From: Prosapia bicincta
Lineage: Eukaryota; Arthropoda; Insecta; Hemiptera; Cercopidae
Assembly (NCBI GenBank): GCA_036971475.1
Contig: JBAIZL010000006.1
Span: forward strand, 138,082,731-138,146,730
DNA length: 64,000 bases
Direction of reading: 5' to 3'
The notes under the pieces were generated by a model. The model had not been told where the DNA came from. It made no database searches and saw only the letters and a program-made list of their open reading frames with translations. The position numbers and the translations under genes were made by a program. Position 1 is the first letter of the stretch, and each line of letters begins with the position of its first letter. Positions 21,136 to 35,277 of this stretch are shown here, piece by piece.

Positions 21136-21195
<60 letters not shown>
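21136..21195. repeat. (TA)n microsatellite
   Basis: About 30 TA units after the hairpin at 20889-21090. Confidence 0.97.
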
Positions 21196-21199
<4 letters not shown>

Positions 21200-21274
21200 T
21201 TAAACAAGAATCTTACTTGCTACATAAGTGAAATTGGTAAGTATATACAAGAAAACAGTGTTGCATAATCTACA

Positions 21275-21275
21275 A

Positions 21276-21336
<61 letters not shown>
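21275..21336. repeat. (TA)n microsatellite
   Basis: TA units with one TACA interruption near the left end. Confidence 0.95.
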
Positions 21337-21340
<4 letters not shown>

Positions 21341-21377
21341 TATTAAATATGGTGATATGTTTTCTTGTAATATAGTT

Positions 21378-23740
<2,363 letters not shown>

Positions 23741-25850
23741 ACTTTTATATCCCTATCAGCATATCTTACTTTAATTAACTCCGTATAGGTAGCTCATGAT
23801 TTTTTCTTTCACCCAAAACTTGGAAGTATTATCCCTATCAGCATATCTTACTTTAAATATCTCCATATAAGTAACTCCCTACCGACATTTCTTACTTTAA
23901 ATATCTCCATATAAGTAACTCAATACCGACATTTCTTACTTTAAATATCTCCATATAAGTAACTCAATACTGACATTTCTTACTTTAAATATCTCCATAT
24001 AAGTAACTCAATACCGACATTTCTTACTTTAAATATCTCCGTATAAGTAACTCCCTACCAACATTTCTTACTTTAAATATCTCCATGTAAGTAACTCCCT
24101 ACCGACATTTCTTGCTTTAAATATCTCCATATAAGTAACTCAATACCGACATTTCTTACTTTAAATATCTCCATATAAGTAACTCCCTACCGACATTTCT
24201 TACTTTAAATATCTCCATATAAGTAACTCCCTACCGACATATCTTACTTTAAATATCTCCATATAAGTAACTCCTTACCGACATATCTTACTTTAAATAT
24301 CTCCATATAAGTAACTCCCTACCGACATTTCTTACTTTAATTATCTCCATATAAGTAACTCCCTACCGACATATCTTACTTTAAATATCTCCATATAAGT
24401 AACTCCCTACCAACATTTCTTACTTTAAATATCTCCATATAAGTAACTCCCTACCGACATTTCTTACTTTAATTATCTCCATATAAGTAACTCCCTACCG
24501 ACATATCTTACTTTAAATATCTCCATATAAGTAACTCCCTACCGACATTTCCTACTTTAAATATCTCCATATAAGTAACCCCCTACCGACATATCTTACT
24601 TTAAATATCTCCATATAAGTAACTCCCTACCGACATTTCTTACTTTAAATATCTCCATATAAGTAACTCCCTACCGACATTTCCTACTTTAAATATCTCC
24701 ATATAAGTAACCCCCTACCGACATATCTTACTTTAAATATCTCCATATAAGTAACTCCCTACCGACATTTCTTACTTTAAATATCTCCATATAAGTAACT
24801 CCCTACCGACATATCTTACTTTAATTATCACCATATAAGTAACTCCCTACCGACATATCTTACTTTAAATATCTCCATATAAGTAACTCCCTACCGACAT
24901 TTCTTACTTTAAATATCTCCATATAAGTAACTCCCTACCGACATTTCTTACTTTAATTATCACCATATAAGTAACTCCCTACCGACATATCTTACTTTAA
25001 ATATCTCCATATAAGTAACTCCCTACCGACATTTCTTACTTTAAATATCTCCATATAAGTAACTCCCTACCGACATTTCTTACTTTAATTATCTCCATAT
25101 AAGTAACTCTCTACCGACATATCTTACTTTAAATATCTCCATATAAGTAACTCCCTACCGACATTTCTTACTTTAATTATCTCCATATAAGTAACTCCCT
25201 ACCGACATATCTTACTTTAAATATCTCCATATAAGTAACTCCCTACCGACATTTCTTACTTTAAATATCTCCATATAAGTAACTCCCTACCGACATATCT
25301 TACTTTAAATATCTCCATATAAGTAACTCCCTACCGACATTTCTTACTTTAAATATCTCCATATAAGTAACTCCCTACTGACATTTCTTACTTTAATTAT
25401 CTCCATATAAGTAACTCCCTACCGACATATCTTACTTTAATTATCTCCATATAAGTAACTCCCTACCGACATATCTTACTTTAAATATCTCCATATAAGT
25501 AACTCCCTACCGACATATCTTACTTTAAATATCTCCATATAAGTAACTCCCTACCGACATTTCTTACTTTAATTATCTCTATATAAGTAACTCCCTACCG
25601 ACATTTCTTACTTTAATTATCTCTATATAAGTAACTCCCTACCGACATTTCTTACTTTAAATATCTCCGTATAAGTAACTCCCTACCGACATTTCTTACT
25701 TTAATTATCTCTATATAAGTAACTCCCTACCGACATTTCTTACTTTAAATATCTCCATATAAGTAACTTCCTACCGACATTTCTTACTTTAAATATCTCC
25801 ATATAAGTAGCTCATGATTTTTTCCCTCACCCGGAACTTGGAAGTTTTAT
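23741..25850. repeat. Minisatellite, 44-bp unit, about 45 copies, inside a duplicated flank
   Basis: The unit starts ACCGACATTTCTTACTTTAA and continues ATATCTCCATATAAGTAACT-CCCT (44 bases). Variants alternate TTTC/ATC before TTAC and AAATAT/AATTAT. The block GTAGCTCATGATTTTTTC through CTTGGAAGT occurs at 23789-23829 before the array and at 25807-25848 after it, each time preceded by one unit-like sequence. The array therefore grew inside one copy of a duplicated block of about 85 bp. Confidence 0.95.
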
Positions 25851-26437
25851 TTCGCTACTTTAAATATTTTAATGGAATATCCAGCTTCATTGTTCTAGTA
25901 GTAACACATCTGTTTCAGTATGTTCAATGTTGTGTCCTTTGCTCCAACATACGAGTACAAGAACTATCTTCACTCCATTAGATATAATCTGTACTCGATA
26001 AGATGTGCTTATTAACTATACATATCACGCTGCAACTGAATTTGTGTATTGCAACATTAGGTAGCAGTCCATTGTCTTTTAAATACATACAGGATTTTAT
26101 CAGTTTTTGTGGTAATATAAACGCACATGAAATCCTGTTACAGAGTAGGAAAATATCAAGTTTTACAAATGTATTAAATTCGTGAGTGTAACATGAGAAA
26201 TGCACTTGTACAAAGGGAGATTACTATGTAGCATTAGTGAGGGAGAAACAAAGGAAATGCGTTAATAACCGACCCACCAGTTTGCTAATTAAATTGCTGC
26301 AAGTAATACGATCCTTAATTAATTTTGCTGTGCTACTATATTGTTTAATTCATTTGCGTACGTCGTTACTTAATTGCCAATAAAATCAGGGTTTCCTCGC
26401 TGGTCATATATTCTATGCAACATACAGAATTATGTAA
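25851..26437. other. Unique AT-rich stretch
   Basis: Open frames on both strands at about 25,978-26,205 are mutual shadows without recognisable content. Confidence 0.4.
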
Positions 26438-27194
26438 TAGGCGTGGCGCAGCTCAACCCCAAAAAACGATATAGAAATCGAAATAGTGACAAGGTTTTCA
26501 TTACCGGATCAAACTAATTTTAATCGAAAGTATATGACTTGAGAATTTTTCTGTACAAAGTTACCGCAAATTACCCCATCGAAACATATTTAAAATAACG
26601 AAAGTTGTCTTTTTTTATATTTTTTAAATTTAGTGAAATTTTAAGTTTAACTCGTCGTATCTCGGCTGTTTTTTGTATATTAGTTTGAAATTTTGACTGG
26701 AACATCTTTTGATAATGTACTAAATGTTGGTATAAATTAGAAATCATAATATTCAACCACAACAAAATGGCGGATTTGTTTGTAATTTTCAGTAATTTAT
26801 AGGCACTTTTTTTTAAATTAAAAAGTCGTGTTACAAACTTTAAAATTTTAATACTTTATAAATTGTACATTATTGCTGATAACCTAAAGTTATTTTTTGG
26901 AAAGTTTTGCGTTTTTATATAATTTCGTTAAAAAGTTGTAACGATTTATATTTTGTGCGCGCGTAAGCGACAGAATCCGCCTGTCTGATACGGCCACAAA
27001 AGCAGAGCGTTTTATAACATCTTTCTAGCTTACATTATTATTATATTAAAACTTTAAATATATGTATTAATTGAAGAAAATTAAGTTGAATAAATCATGA
27101 TAAAGTTAATGTTGTCATCTTTATTCATTTTATTTCTTAATACAATTTAATTGTATTTAAATTTTTGCATATTTATGGCAACGTCTCATATATA

Positions 27195-27251
<57 letters not shown>

Positions 27252-27882
27252 TGAATAAACAATAAATATATATAGATATTTGTTTGAATAATTTAATATA
27301 TTTTTATATAGATTTAATATAATTTCTCGTTTTTTCTTACTGATTCGTTCAGGCGGATTCTGTCGCTTACGCGCGCACAAAATATAAATCGTAACAACGT
27401 TTTAACGAAATTATATAAAAACGCAAAACTTTCCAAAAAATAACTTTAGGTTATCAGCAATAATGTACAATTTATAAAGTATTAAAATTCTAAAGTTTGT
27501 AACACAACTTTTTAATTAAAAAAAAGTGCCTATAAATTACTGAAAATTACAAACAAATCCGCCATTTTGTTGTGGTTGAATATTATTATTTATAATTTAT
27601 ACCATCATTTAGTACATTATCAAAAGATGTTCCAGTCAAAATTTCAAACTAATATACCAAAAAACAGCCGAGATGTGACGAGTTAAACTTAAAATTTCAC
27701 TAAATTTAGAAAATATAAAAAATGACAACTTTCGTTATTTTAAATATGTTCCGATGAGGTAATTTGCGGTAACTTTGTACAGAAAAATTCTCAAGTCATA
27801 TACTTTCGATTAAAATTAGTTTGATTCGGTAACGACGACCTGGCCACTTCGACGCTAAAATCGGGGGTGAGCTGCACGCCTA
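26438..27882. mobile_element. Long terminal-inverted-repeat element, arms over 500 bp
   Basis: The left arm 26438-26983 (TAGGCGTGGCGCAGCTCAA inward to GACAGAATCCGCCTG) is the diverged inverse of the right arm 27350-27882 (CAGGCGGATTCTGTC outward to GAGCTGCACGCCTA). The loop of about 365 bp holds only AT-rich DNA and a (TA)n tract (27199-27246). The flanks read TAA on the left and TAA or TATAA on the right, compatible with a TA or 3-bp TAA target duplication. No transposase is present, so this is a non-autonomous foldback-type element. Open frames at 26571-26765 and 27186-27380 are within it and not genes. Confidence 0.9.
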
Positions 27883-28112
27883 TAAACACTTGCATCTGGT
27901 AGCACACATGTTGTATACAAAAGGAGGACCATTTAAGAAACGTCCCTTTGGGAACTTAGTTGATCATCATTCAGGCATCCAACAAAATAGCTGTTCTCAT
28001 CAATTAGTATTAGACCAACATTAATTTTCCTTCCATAATTATTATAGAACTTGAAACATAACTTTAACATAATGTTTAATAAGAACTATTTTTGTTTTTG
28101 TGAAATATTATT
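27883..28112. other. Unique AT-rich stretch
   Basis: Nothing supported. Confidence 0.4.
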
Positions 28113-28835
28113 TAGGCCAAAGGCTGACAGGTTTCAGATGTAAAATTTTGTTTTCGCCGAAGACCGACTGGTTTCAGGTGTAAAATATTGTTTTCGCCAA
28201 AGACTGACCTGTTTCACATATAAAATATTGTACTCGTCGAAGACTGACAGGTTCCAGGTGTAAAATATTTAGTTTCGCCAAAGACTGACAGGTTTCACAT
28301 GTAAAATGTTGTTTTTGGCCGAGGACTGACTCGTTTCAAGTGTAAAATATTTATTTTCGCAAAATAATGACAGGTTGCACATGTAAAATATTGTTTTCAC
28401 TAAAGACTGACAGGTTGCACATGTAAAATATTGTTTTCGCCAAAGACTGACTCGTTTCATGTGTAAAATATATAGTTTCGCCAAAGACTGTCCCGTTCCA
28501 GATGTAAAATATTTTGTTCTGATAAAGACCGATCTGTTTCAGATGTAAAATGTTGTTTTTGGCCGAGGACTGACTCGTTTCAGATGTAAAATATTTATTT
28601 TCGCAAAATACTGACAGGTTGCACATGTAAAATATTGTTTTCACTAAAGACTGACAGGTTGCGCATGTAAAATATTGTTTTCGCCGAAGACTGACAGGTT
28701 TCAGGTGTAAAATATTTTGTTTTGATATCCGTTTCAGATGTAAAATATTTTGTTCTGATAAAGACCGATCCGTTTCAGATGTAAAATATTGATTTAACAA
28801 AGACTGGTCTACTATAAATGTTTTCGCTAAAGACT
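28113..28835. repeat. Degenerate minisatellite, about 41-bp unit, about 17 copies
   Basis: The unit reads approximately CAGGTTTCACATGTAAAATA then TTGTTTTCGCCAAAGACTGA. Copies differ at 10-20% of positions and in length by one to several bases, so it is older than the 44-bp array. Runs of stop-free minus frames (28269-28484 and 28351-28800) are translations of the repeat and show the same decapeptide-like pattern repeatedly. Confidence 0.92.
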
Positions 28836-29381
28836 TCCATTATTTTTTTAACTCATCACCCTGATAACATTCCGTTCATGTTGAAAGGGGGGGGGGTAGG
28901 GGGTAGGTGCATTGAAACTGTCTACAGACTGGAGGTATGCTTCCTGAGTTAGGTGTACACTGGGTAAACTGACATGATACCTGGAATTGAACTGGCATTG
29001 TTTTTCCTGTTCTGGATACCGTCTCTGGTGGACCATAAGCAATAGTCATAATTTATTATATGATCATTTTCTCCCTTTTATTGTGGAAACACACGCAATA
29101 ATGTACTTAAACAAGAATATTACTTGGTATGTATGCGAGTTAACTTTCGAGGACTGTAGTTACTCGAGACTCCAGAATGCAGTCATAATATGCAGTGACA
29201 AAGTTTGATTGAATAACTAGTACTAAAATTACTATAAAGGCGGACTCTAGGCTTTTGGTTCCTAATGCAATAAAATTTAGAAATAATCTACGCCTTATTT
29301 TGTACCCGACTGAAATATACAAGTGTTGGGCTCTCTTTGTCGACTCTTTCCTTAATATGCCTAACTTATTATTTTGAACAT

Positions 29382-29383
<2 letters not shown>
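28836..29383. other. Mostly unique stretch with a G run
   Basis: A run of G at about 28,886-28,895 followed by TAGGGGGTAGG is G-quadruplex-prone. The open frame 28848-29042 on the minus strand starts in ordinary-looking sequence but has no recognisable family. Confidence 0.4.
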
Positions 29384-29446
<63 letters not shown>

Positions 29447-29470
29447 ACACACAAACACGCACACGCGCAC
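29384..29470. repeat. (TA)n followed by CA/CG-rich dinucleotide tract
   Basis: About 29 TA units, then ACACACAAACACGCACACGC. Alternating purine-pyrimidine throughout. Confidence 0.95.
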
Positions 29471-29519
29471 GCTTAGATAATATTGATATTTATTGAGCTA
29501 GCGGTTTATGTTTCACATT

Positions 29520-29880
29520 CAGATTGTAATTCTTGACCAAATATAAATGAGAGGGGGTAAGACCTCATGTCGGTATGATAATGGGGGGGGAGGCGCAGAG
29601 CACCCCACTGTAAAGCGCAGCTTCAGAAGACAGATCAGTTAAGCAAAGTTGCGTCTTCTCATGGAGTGTCGGGAAACCCGTTAGAGATTGGCTGTCCTTG
29701 AGAGCTGCTTGAATTCACTCTACGGTGAAGACGGGCTGTACATCGAGTATAAACATATTCACAGCTTCACTGTTACATATATATTCTGTACCTGTTTTGT
29801 GTAATTATAATAAAGGAAATTAGTCAAGTGTAAGACAAAATCCAGCACTCTAGAAAACCGGATGTAATACAAATTCAATG
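29520..29880 (+). other. GC-richer island, possible solo LTR or first exon
   Basis: A compositional break from the surrounding AT-rich DNA. It contains TGTCGGTATGATAATGGGGG at about 29,567, a GC-richer body and then AATAAAGG near 29,808 followed by TCCAGCACTC and TAATACA at about 29,870. The TGT...ACA ends and the polyadenylation-like signal near the 3' end resemble a solo LTR. No flanking duplication was found and no second copy is in the window, so this stays tentative. Confidence 0.25.
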
Positions 29881-30180
29881 TCCCCTCCTCATTTCTAATA
29901 AATGTTTTCAAATGTACATTTTATAGATTGTTCCATTCGATCCTAAAAAATAATGAAACCTTTCATCCGTCTATTTTGCTTTTGTCGTTGTATTGTAGAT
30001 AGGTTATATATATTTTCTGAATACACTTTTACATCTCCAGCGTCTAGTTCGTGACTGGTCGCATAAAGTACAATAATATGCGAAGGTTTGGTGGTACAGT
30101 GTCGCAAGGAGCACAAAATCTAAACTACGGGATAACCCAGCCGAGTGCTCTGTACCAGATGAAACGCTAGAGTTGCATTT

Positions 30181-33100
30181 TGTTTTCTATATAGATTGTC
30201 TTATTCATTCTATTTCCCGCACATCTTTGGACTGAAAAGAAGTTTCTATGTTTATACGTTTATGTGCAAATTATTTCGCAACAGAAGAGTCCACATTTGT
30301 CTATGTTCTTCCACACGTTTGTCCTTATACTTAGTTCATACTTCTAACTGTTTAGTTTTAATTCTCTTTTAGTTCTCAGTTTTGCCATTTATTTTGGCGG
30401 AAACTGAATTTTAGTCGATCGTAAGTTGCACATATTGCTTAGATTTAAGTTTATTACTTTTCCTAATCTTTGTTTTCTATATCGATGGTCTTATTGATTC
30501 TATTTCCCGCACATCTTTGGACTGAAAAGAAGTTTCTATGTTTATACGTTTATGTGCAAATTATTTCGTAACAGAAGAGTCCACATTTGTCTATGTTCTT
30601 CCACACGTTTGTCCTTATACTTAGTTCATACTTCTAACTGTTTAGTTTTAATTCTCTTTTAGTTCTCAGTTTTGCCATTTATTTTGGCGGAAACTGAATT
30701 TTAGTCGATCGTAAGTTGCACATATTGCTTAGATTTAAGTTTATTACTTTTCCTAATCTTTGTTTTCTATATCGATGGTCTTATTGATTCTATTTCCCGC
30801 ACATCTTTGGACTGAAAAGAAGTTTCTATGTTTATACGTTTATGTGCAAATTATTTCGTAACAGAAGAGTCCACATTTGTCTATGTTCTTCCACACGTTT
30901 GTCCTTATACTTAGTTCATACTTCTAACTGTTTAGTTTTAATTCTCTTTTAGTTCTCAGTTTTGCCATTTATTTTGGCGGAAACTGAATTTTAGTCGATC
31001 GTAAGTTGCACATATTGCTTAGATTTAAGTTTATTACTTTTCCTAATCTTTGTTTTCTATATCGATGGTCTTATTGATTCTATTTCCCGCACATCTTTGG
31101 ACTGAAAAGAAGTTTCTATGTTTATACGTTTATGTGCAAATTATTTCGTAACAGAAGAGTCCACATTTGTCTATGTTCTTCCACACGTTTGTCCTTATAC
31201 TTAGTTCATACTTCTAACTGTTTAGTTTTAATTCTCTTTTAGTTCTCAGTTTTGCCATTTATTTTGGCGGAAACTGAATTTTAGTCGATCGTAAGTTGCA
31301 CATATTGCTTAGATTTAAGTTTATTACTTTTCCTAATCTTTGTTTTCTATATCGATGGTCTTATTGATTCTATTTCCCGCACATCTTTGGACTGAAAAGA
31401 AGTTTCTATGTTTATACGTTTATGTGCAAATTATTTCGTAACAGAAGAGTCCACATTTGTCTATGTTCTTCCACACGTTTGTCCTTATACTTAGTTCATA
31501 CTTCTAACTGTTTAGTTTTATTTCTCTTTTAGTTCTCAGTTTTGCCATTTATTTTGGCGGAAACTGAATTTTAGTCGATCGTAAGTTGCACATATTGCTT
31601 AGATTTAAGTTTATTACTTTTCCTAATCTTTGTTTTCTATATCGATGGTCTTATTGATTCTATTTCCCGCACATCTTTGGACTGAAAAGAAGTTTCTATG
31701 TTTATACGTTTATGTGCAAATTATTTCGTAACAGAAGAGTCCACATTTGTCTATGTTCTTCCACACGTTTGTCCTTATACTTAGTTCATACTTCTAACTG
31801 TTTAGTTTTAATTCTCTTTTAGTTCTCAGTTTTGCCATTTATTTTGGCGGAAACTGAATTTTAGTCGATCGTAAGTTGCACATATTGCTTAGATTTAAGT
31901 TTATTACTTTTCCTAATCTTTGTTTTCTATATCGATGGTCTTATTGATTCTATTTCCCGCACATCTTTGGACTGAAAAGAAGTTTCTATGTTTATACGTT
32001 TATGTGCAAATTATTTCGTAACAGAAGAGTCCACATTTGTCTATGTTCTTCCACACGTTTGTCCTTATACTTAGTTCATACTTCTAACTGTTTAGTTTTA
32101 ATTCTCTTTTAGTTCTCAGTTTTGCCATTTATTTTGGCGGAAACTGAATTTTAGTCGATCGTAAGTTGCACATATTGCTTAGATTTAAGTTTATTACTTT
32201 TCCTAATCTTTGTTTTCTATATCGATGGTCTTATTGATTCTATTTCCCGCACATCTTTGGACTGAAAAGAAGTTTCTATGTTTATACGTTTATGTGCAAA
32301 TTATTTCGTAACAGAAGAGTCCACATTTGTCTATGTTCTTCCACACGTTTGTCCTTATACTTAGTTCATACTTCTAACTGTTTAGTTTTAATTCTCTTTT
32401 AGTTCTCAGTTTTGCCATTTATTTTGGCGGAAACTGAATTTTAGTCGATCGTAAGTTGCACATATTGCTTAGATTTAAGTTTATTACTTTTCCTAATCTT
32501 TGTTTTCTATATCGATGGTCTTATTGATTCTATTTCCCGCACATCTTTGGACTGAAAAGAAGTTTCTATGTTTATACGTTTATGTGCAAATTATTTCGTA
32601 ACAGAAGAGTCCACATTTGTCTATGTTCTTCCACACGTTTGTCCTTATACTTAGTTCATACTTCTAACTGTTTAGTTTTAATTCTCTTTTAGTTCTCAGT
32701 TTTGTCATTTATTTTGGCGGAAACTGAATTTTAGTCGATCGTAAGTTGCACATATTGCTTAGATTTAAGTTTATTACTTTTCCTAATCTTTGTTTTCTAT
32801 ATCGATGGTCTTATTGATTCTATTTCCCGCACATCTTTGGACTGAAAAGAAGTTTCTATGTTTATACGTTTATGTGCAAATTATTTCGTAACAGAAGAGT
32901 CCACATTTGTCTATGTTCTTCCACACGTTTGTCCTTATACTTAGTTCATACTTCTAACTGTTTAGTTTTATTTCTCTTTTAGTTCTCAGTTTTGCCATTT
33001 ATTTTGGCGGAAACTGAATTTTAGTCGATCGTAAGTTGCACATATTGCTTAGATTTAAGTTTATTACTTTTCCTAATCTTTGTTTTCTATATCGATGGTC

Positions 33101-34816
33101 TTATTGATTCTATTTCCCGCACATCTTTGGACTGAAAAGAAGTTTCTATGTTTATACGTTTATGTGCAAATTATTTCGTAACAGAAGAGTCCACATTTGT
33201 CTATGTTCTTCCACACGTTTGTCCTTATACTTAGTTCATACTTCTAACTGTTTAGTTTTATTTCTCTTTTAGTTCTCAGTTTTGCCATTTATTTTGGCGG
33301 AAACTGAATTTTAGTCGATCGTAAGTTGCACATATTGCTTAGATTTAAGTTTATTACTTTTCCTAATCTTTGTTTTCTATATCGATGGTCTTATTGATTC
33401 TATTTCCCGCACATCTTTGGACTGAAAAGAAGTTTCTATGTTTATACGTTTATGTGCAAATTATTTCGTAACAGAAGAGTCCACATTTGTCTATGTTCTT
33501 CCACACGTTTGTCCTTATACTTAGTTCATACTTCTAACTGTTTAGTTTTAATTCTCTTTTAGTTCTCAGTTTTGCCATTTATTTTGGCGGAAACTGAATT
33601 TTAGTCGATCGTAAGTTGCACATATTGCTTAGATTTAAGTTTATTACTTTTCCTAATCTTTGTTTTCTATATCGATGGTCTTATTGATTCTATTTCCCGC
33701 ACATCTTTGGACTGAAAAGAAGTTTCTATGTTTATACGTTTATGTGCAAATTATTTCGTAACAGAAGAGTCCACATTTGTCTATGTTCTTCCACACGTTT
33801 GTCCTTATACTTAGTTCATACTTCTAACTGTTTAGTTTTAATTCTCTTTTAGTTCTCAGTTTTGCCATTTATTTTGGCGGAAACTGAATTTTAGTCGATC
33901 GTAAGTTGCACATATTGCTTAGATTTAAGTTTATTACTTTTCCTAATCTTTGTTTTCTATATCGATGGTCTTATTGATTCTATTTCCCGCACATCTTTGG
34001 ACTGAAAAGAAGTTTCTATGTTTATACGTTTATGTGCAAATTATTTCGTAACAGAAGAGTCCACATTTGTCTATGTTCTTCCACACGTTTGTCCTTATAC
34101 TTAGTTCATACTTCTAACTGTTTAGTTTTATTTCTCTTTTAGTTCTCAGTTTTGCCATTTATTTTGGCGGAAACTGAATTTTAGTCGATCGTAAGTTGCA
34201 CATATTGCTTAGATTTAAGTTTATTACTTTTCCTAATCTTTGTTTTCTATATCGATGGTCTTATTGATTCTATTTCCCGCACATCTTTGGACTGAAAAGA
34301 AGTTTCTATGTTTATACGTTTATGTGCAAATTATTTCGTAACAGAAGAGTCCACATTTGTCTATGTTCTTCCACACGTTTGTCCTTATACTTAGTTCATA
34401 CTTCTAACTGTTTAGTTTTATTTCTCTTTTAGTTCTCAGTTTTGCCATTTATTTTGGCGGAAACTGAATTTTAGTCGATCGTAAGTTGCACATATTGCTT
34501 AGATTTAAGTTTATTACTTTTCCTAATCTTTGTTTTCTATATCGATGGTCTTATTGATTCTATTTTCCGCACATCTTTGGACTGAAAAGAAGTTTCTATG
34601 TTTATACGTTTATGTGCAAATTATTTCGTAACAGAAGAGTCCACATTTGTCTATGTTCTTCCACACGTTTGTCCTTATACTTAGTTCATACTTCTGTTTA
34701 GTTTTAATTCTCTTTTAGTTCTCAGTTTTGCCATTTATTTTGGCGGAAACTGAATTTTAGTCGATCGTAAGTTACACATATTGCTTAGATTTAAGTTGAT
34801 TACTTTTCCAAATCTG
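30181..34816. repeat. Satellite, 290-bp unit, 16 copies, nearly identical
   Basis: The marker TGTTTTCTATATCGATGG begins units at 30181 and every 290 bases up to 34531. The first unit is the most diverged (ATAGATTGTC, TATTCATTC, TTTCGCAAC variants). The last has a 4-base deletion and ends in divergence at about 34,816. Internal units differ at almost no positions. One A/T variant (TTTAATTCTC versus TTTATTTCTC) marks units starting 31341, 32791, 33081, 33951 and 34241. No open frame of note. Such homogeneity means recent amplification or active homogenisation. Confidence 0.98.
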
Positions 34817-35277
34817 AAGCAATGTGTAGGTTCTTATAGCATGGTATGTTCTTACATATTGCAAAATTTGTAATCACTAATATAATTAAATCTTGTAACG
34901 AATTTATCACGAATCCAATAGGCCAAAGGCATTTAAGGAGGGGGGATGGGAGTGGGGGGCTCGTGAGCGCTCAAAGCCAATGTGCTGTTAGTTCTGCGCG
35001 ATGTATGGGGACCACTAGACGGCGCAGTGTAGTTCTTGTGTTTACCGAACTGGTAAGGAGTTTATTATCTATTCAAATATTAGCTGCAGCATTTTCCTTT
35101 TAAATTTTATCAAAGTGAAATTTCATTTTAAAGTTGTATGTGTGATGTTTTGAAATTGTATTTTTGCTTAAAAATTGTCTGCTTAAAAATTTGAGGTTAC
35201 ATGAAAAACGGTTTGTTTTTGGTTAGCGCCGATTGTTTGCTTACGTTTATGTATCAGAAAGAGGGCCCAGATACTGA
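34817..35277. other. Unique spacer between two satellites
   Basis: The left part is GC-richer, with a G-rich run (GGAGGGGGGATGGGAGTGGG near 34,938). The 85-codon plus frame 34846-35103 covers this composition shift and has no recognisable content. Confidence 0.45.
35012..35025 (+). promoter_or_regulatory. CTCF-like motif
   Basis: CCACTAGACGGCGC fits the core CTCF consensus CCASYAGRKGGCRC at 13 of 14 positions (C instead of G/T at the ninth). A motif match only. Confidence 0.3.

Noticed and set aside
23741..25850. Possible CRISPR array
   Set aside because: Units are contiguous without unique spacers, no cas genes, and the setting is eukaryotic.
28269..28800. Minus-strand frames of 71 and 149 codons with Cys/Leu-rich repeats
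   Set aside because: Direct translation of the about 41-bp minisatellite. The repetition is of DNA units with variable length, not of a conserved protein repeat.
34846..35103. 85-codon plus frame in the GC-richer spacer
   Set aside because: Composition follows the G-rich run and no family or splice structure supports it.
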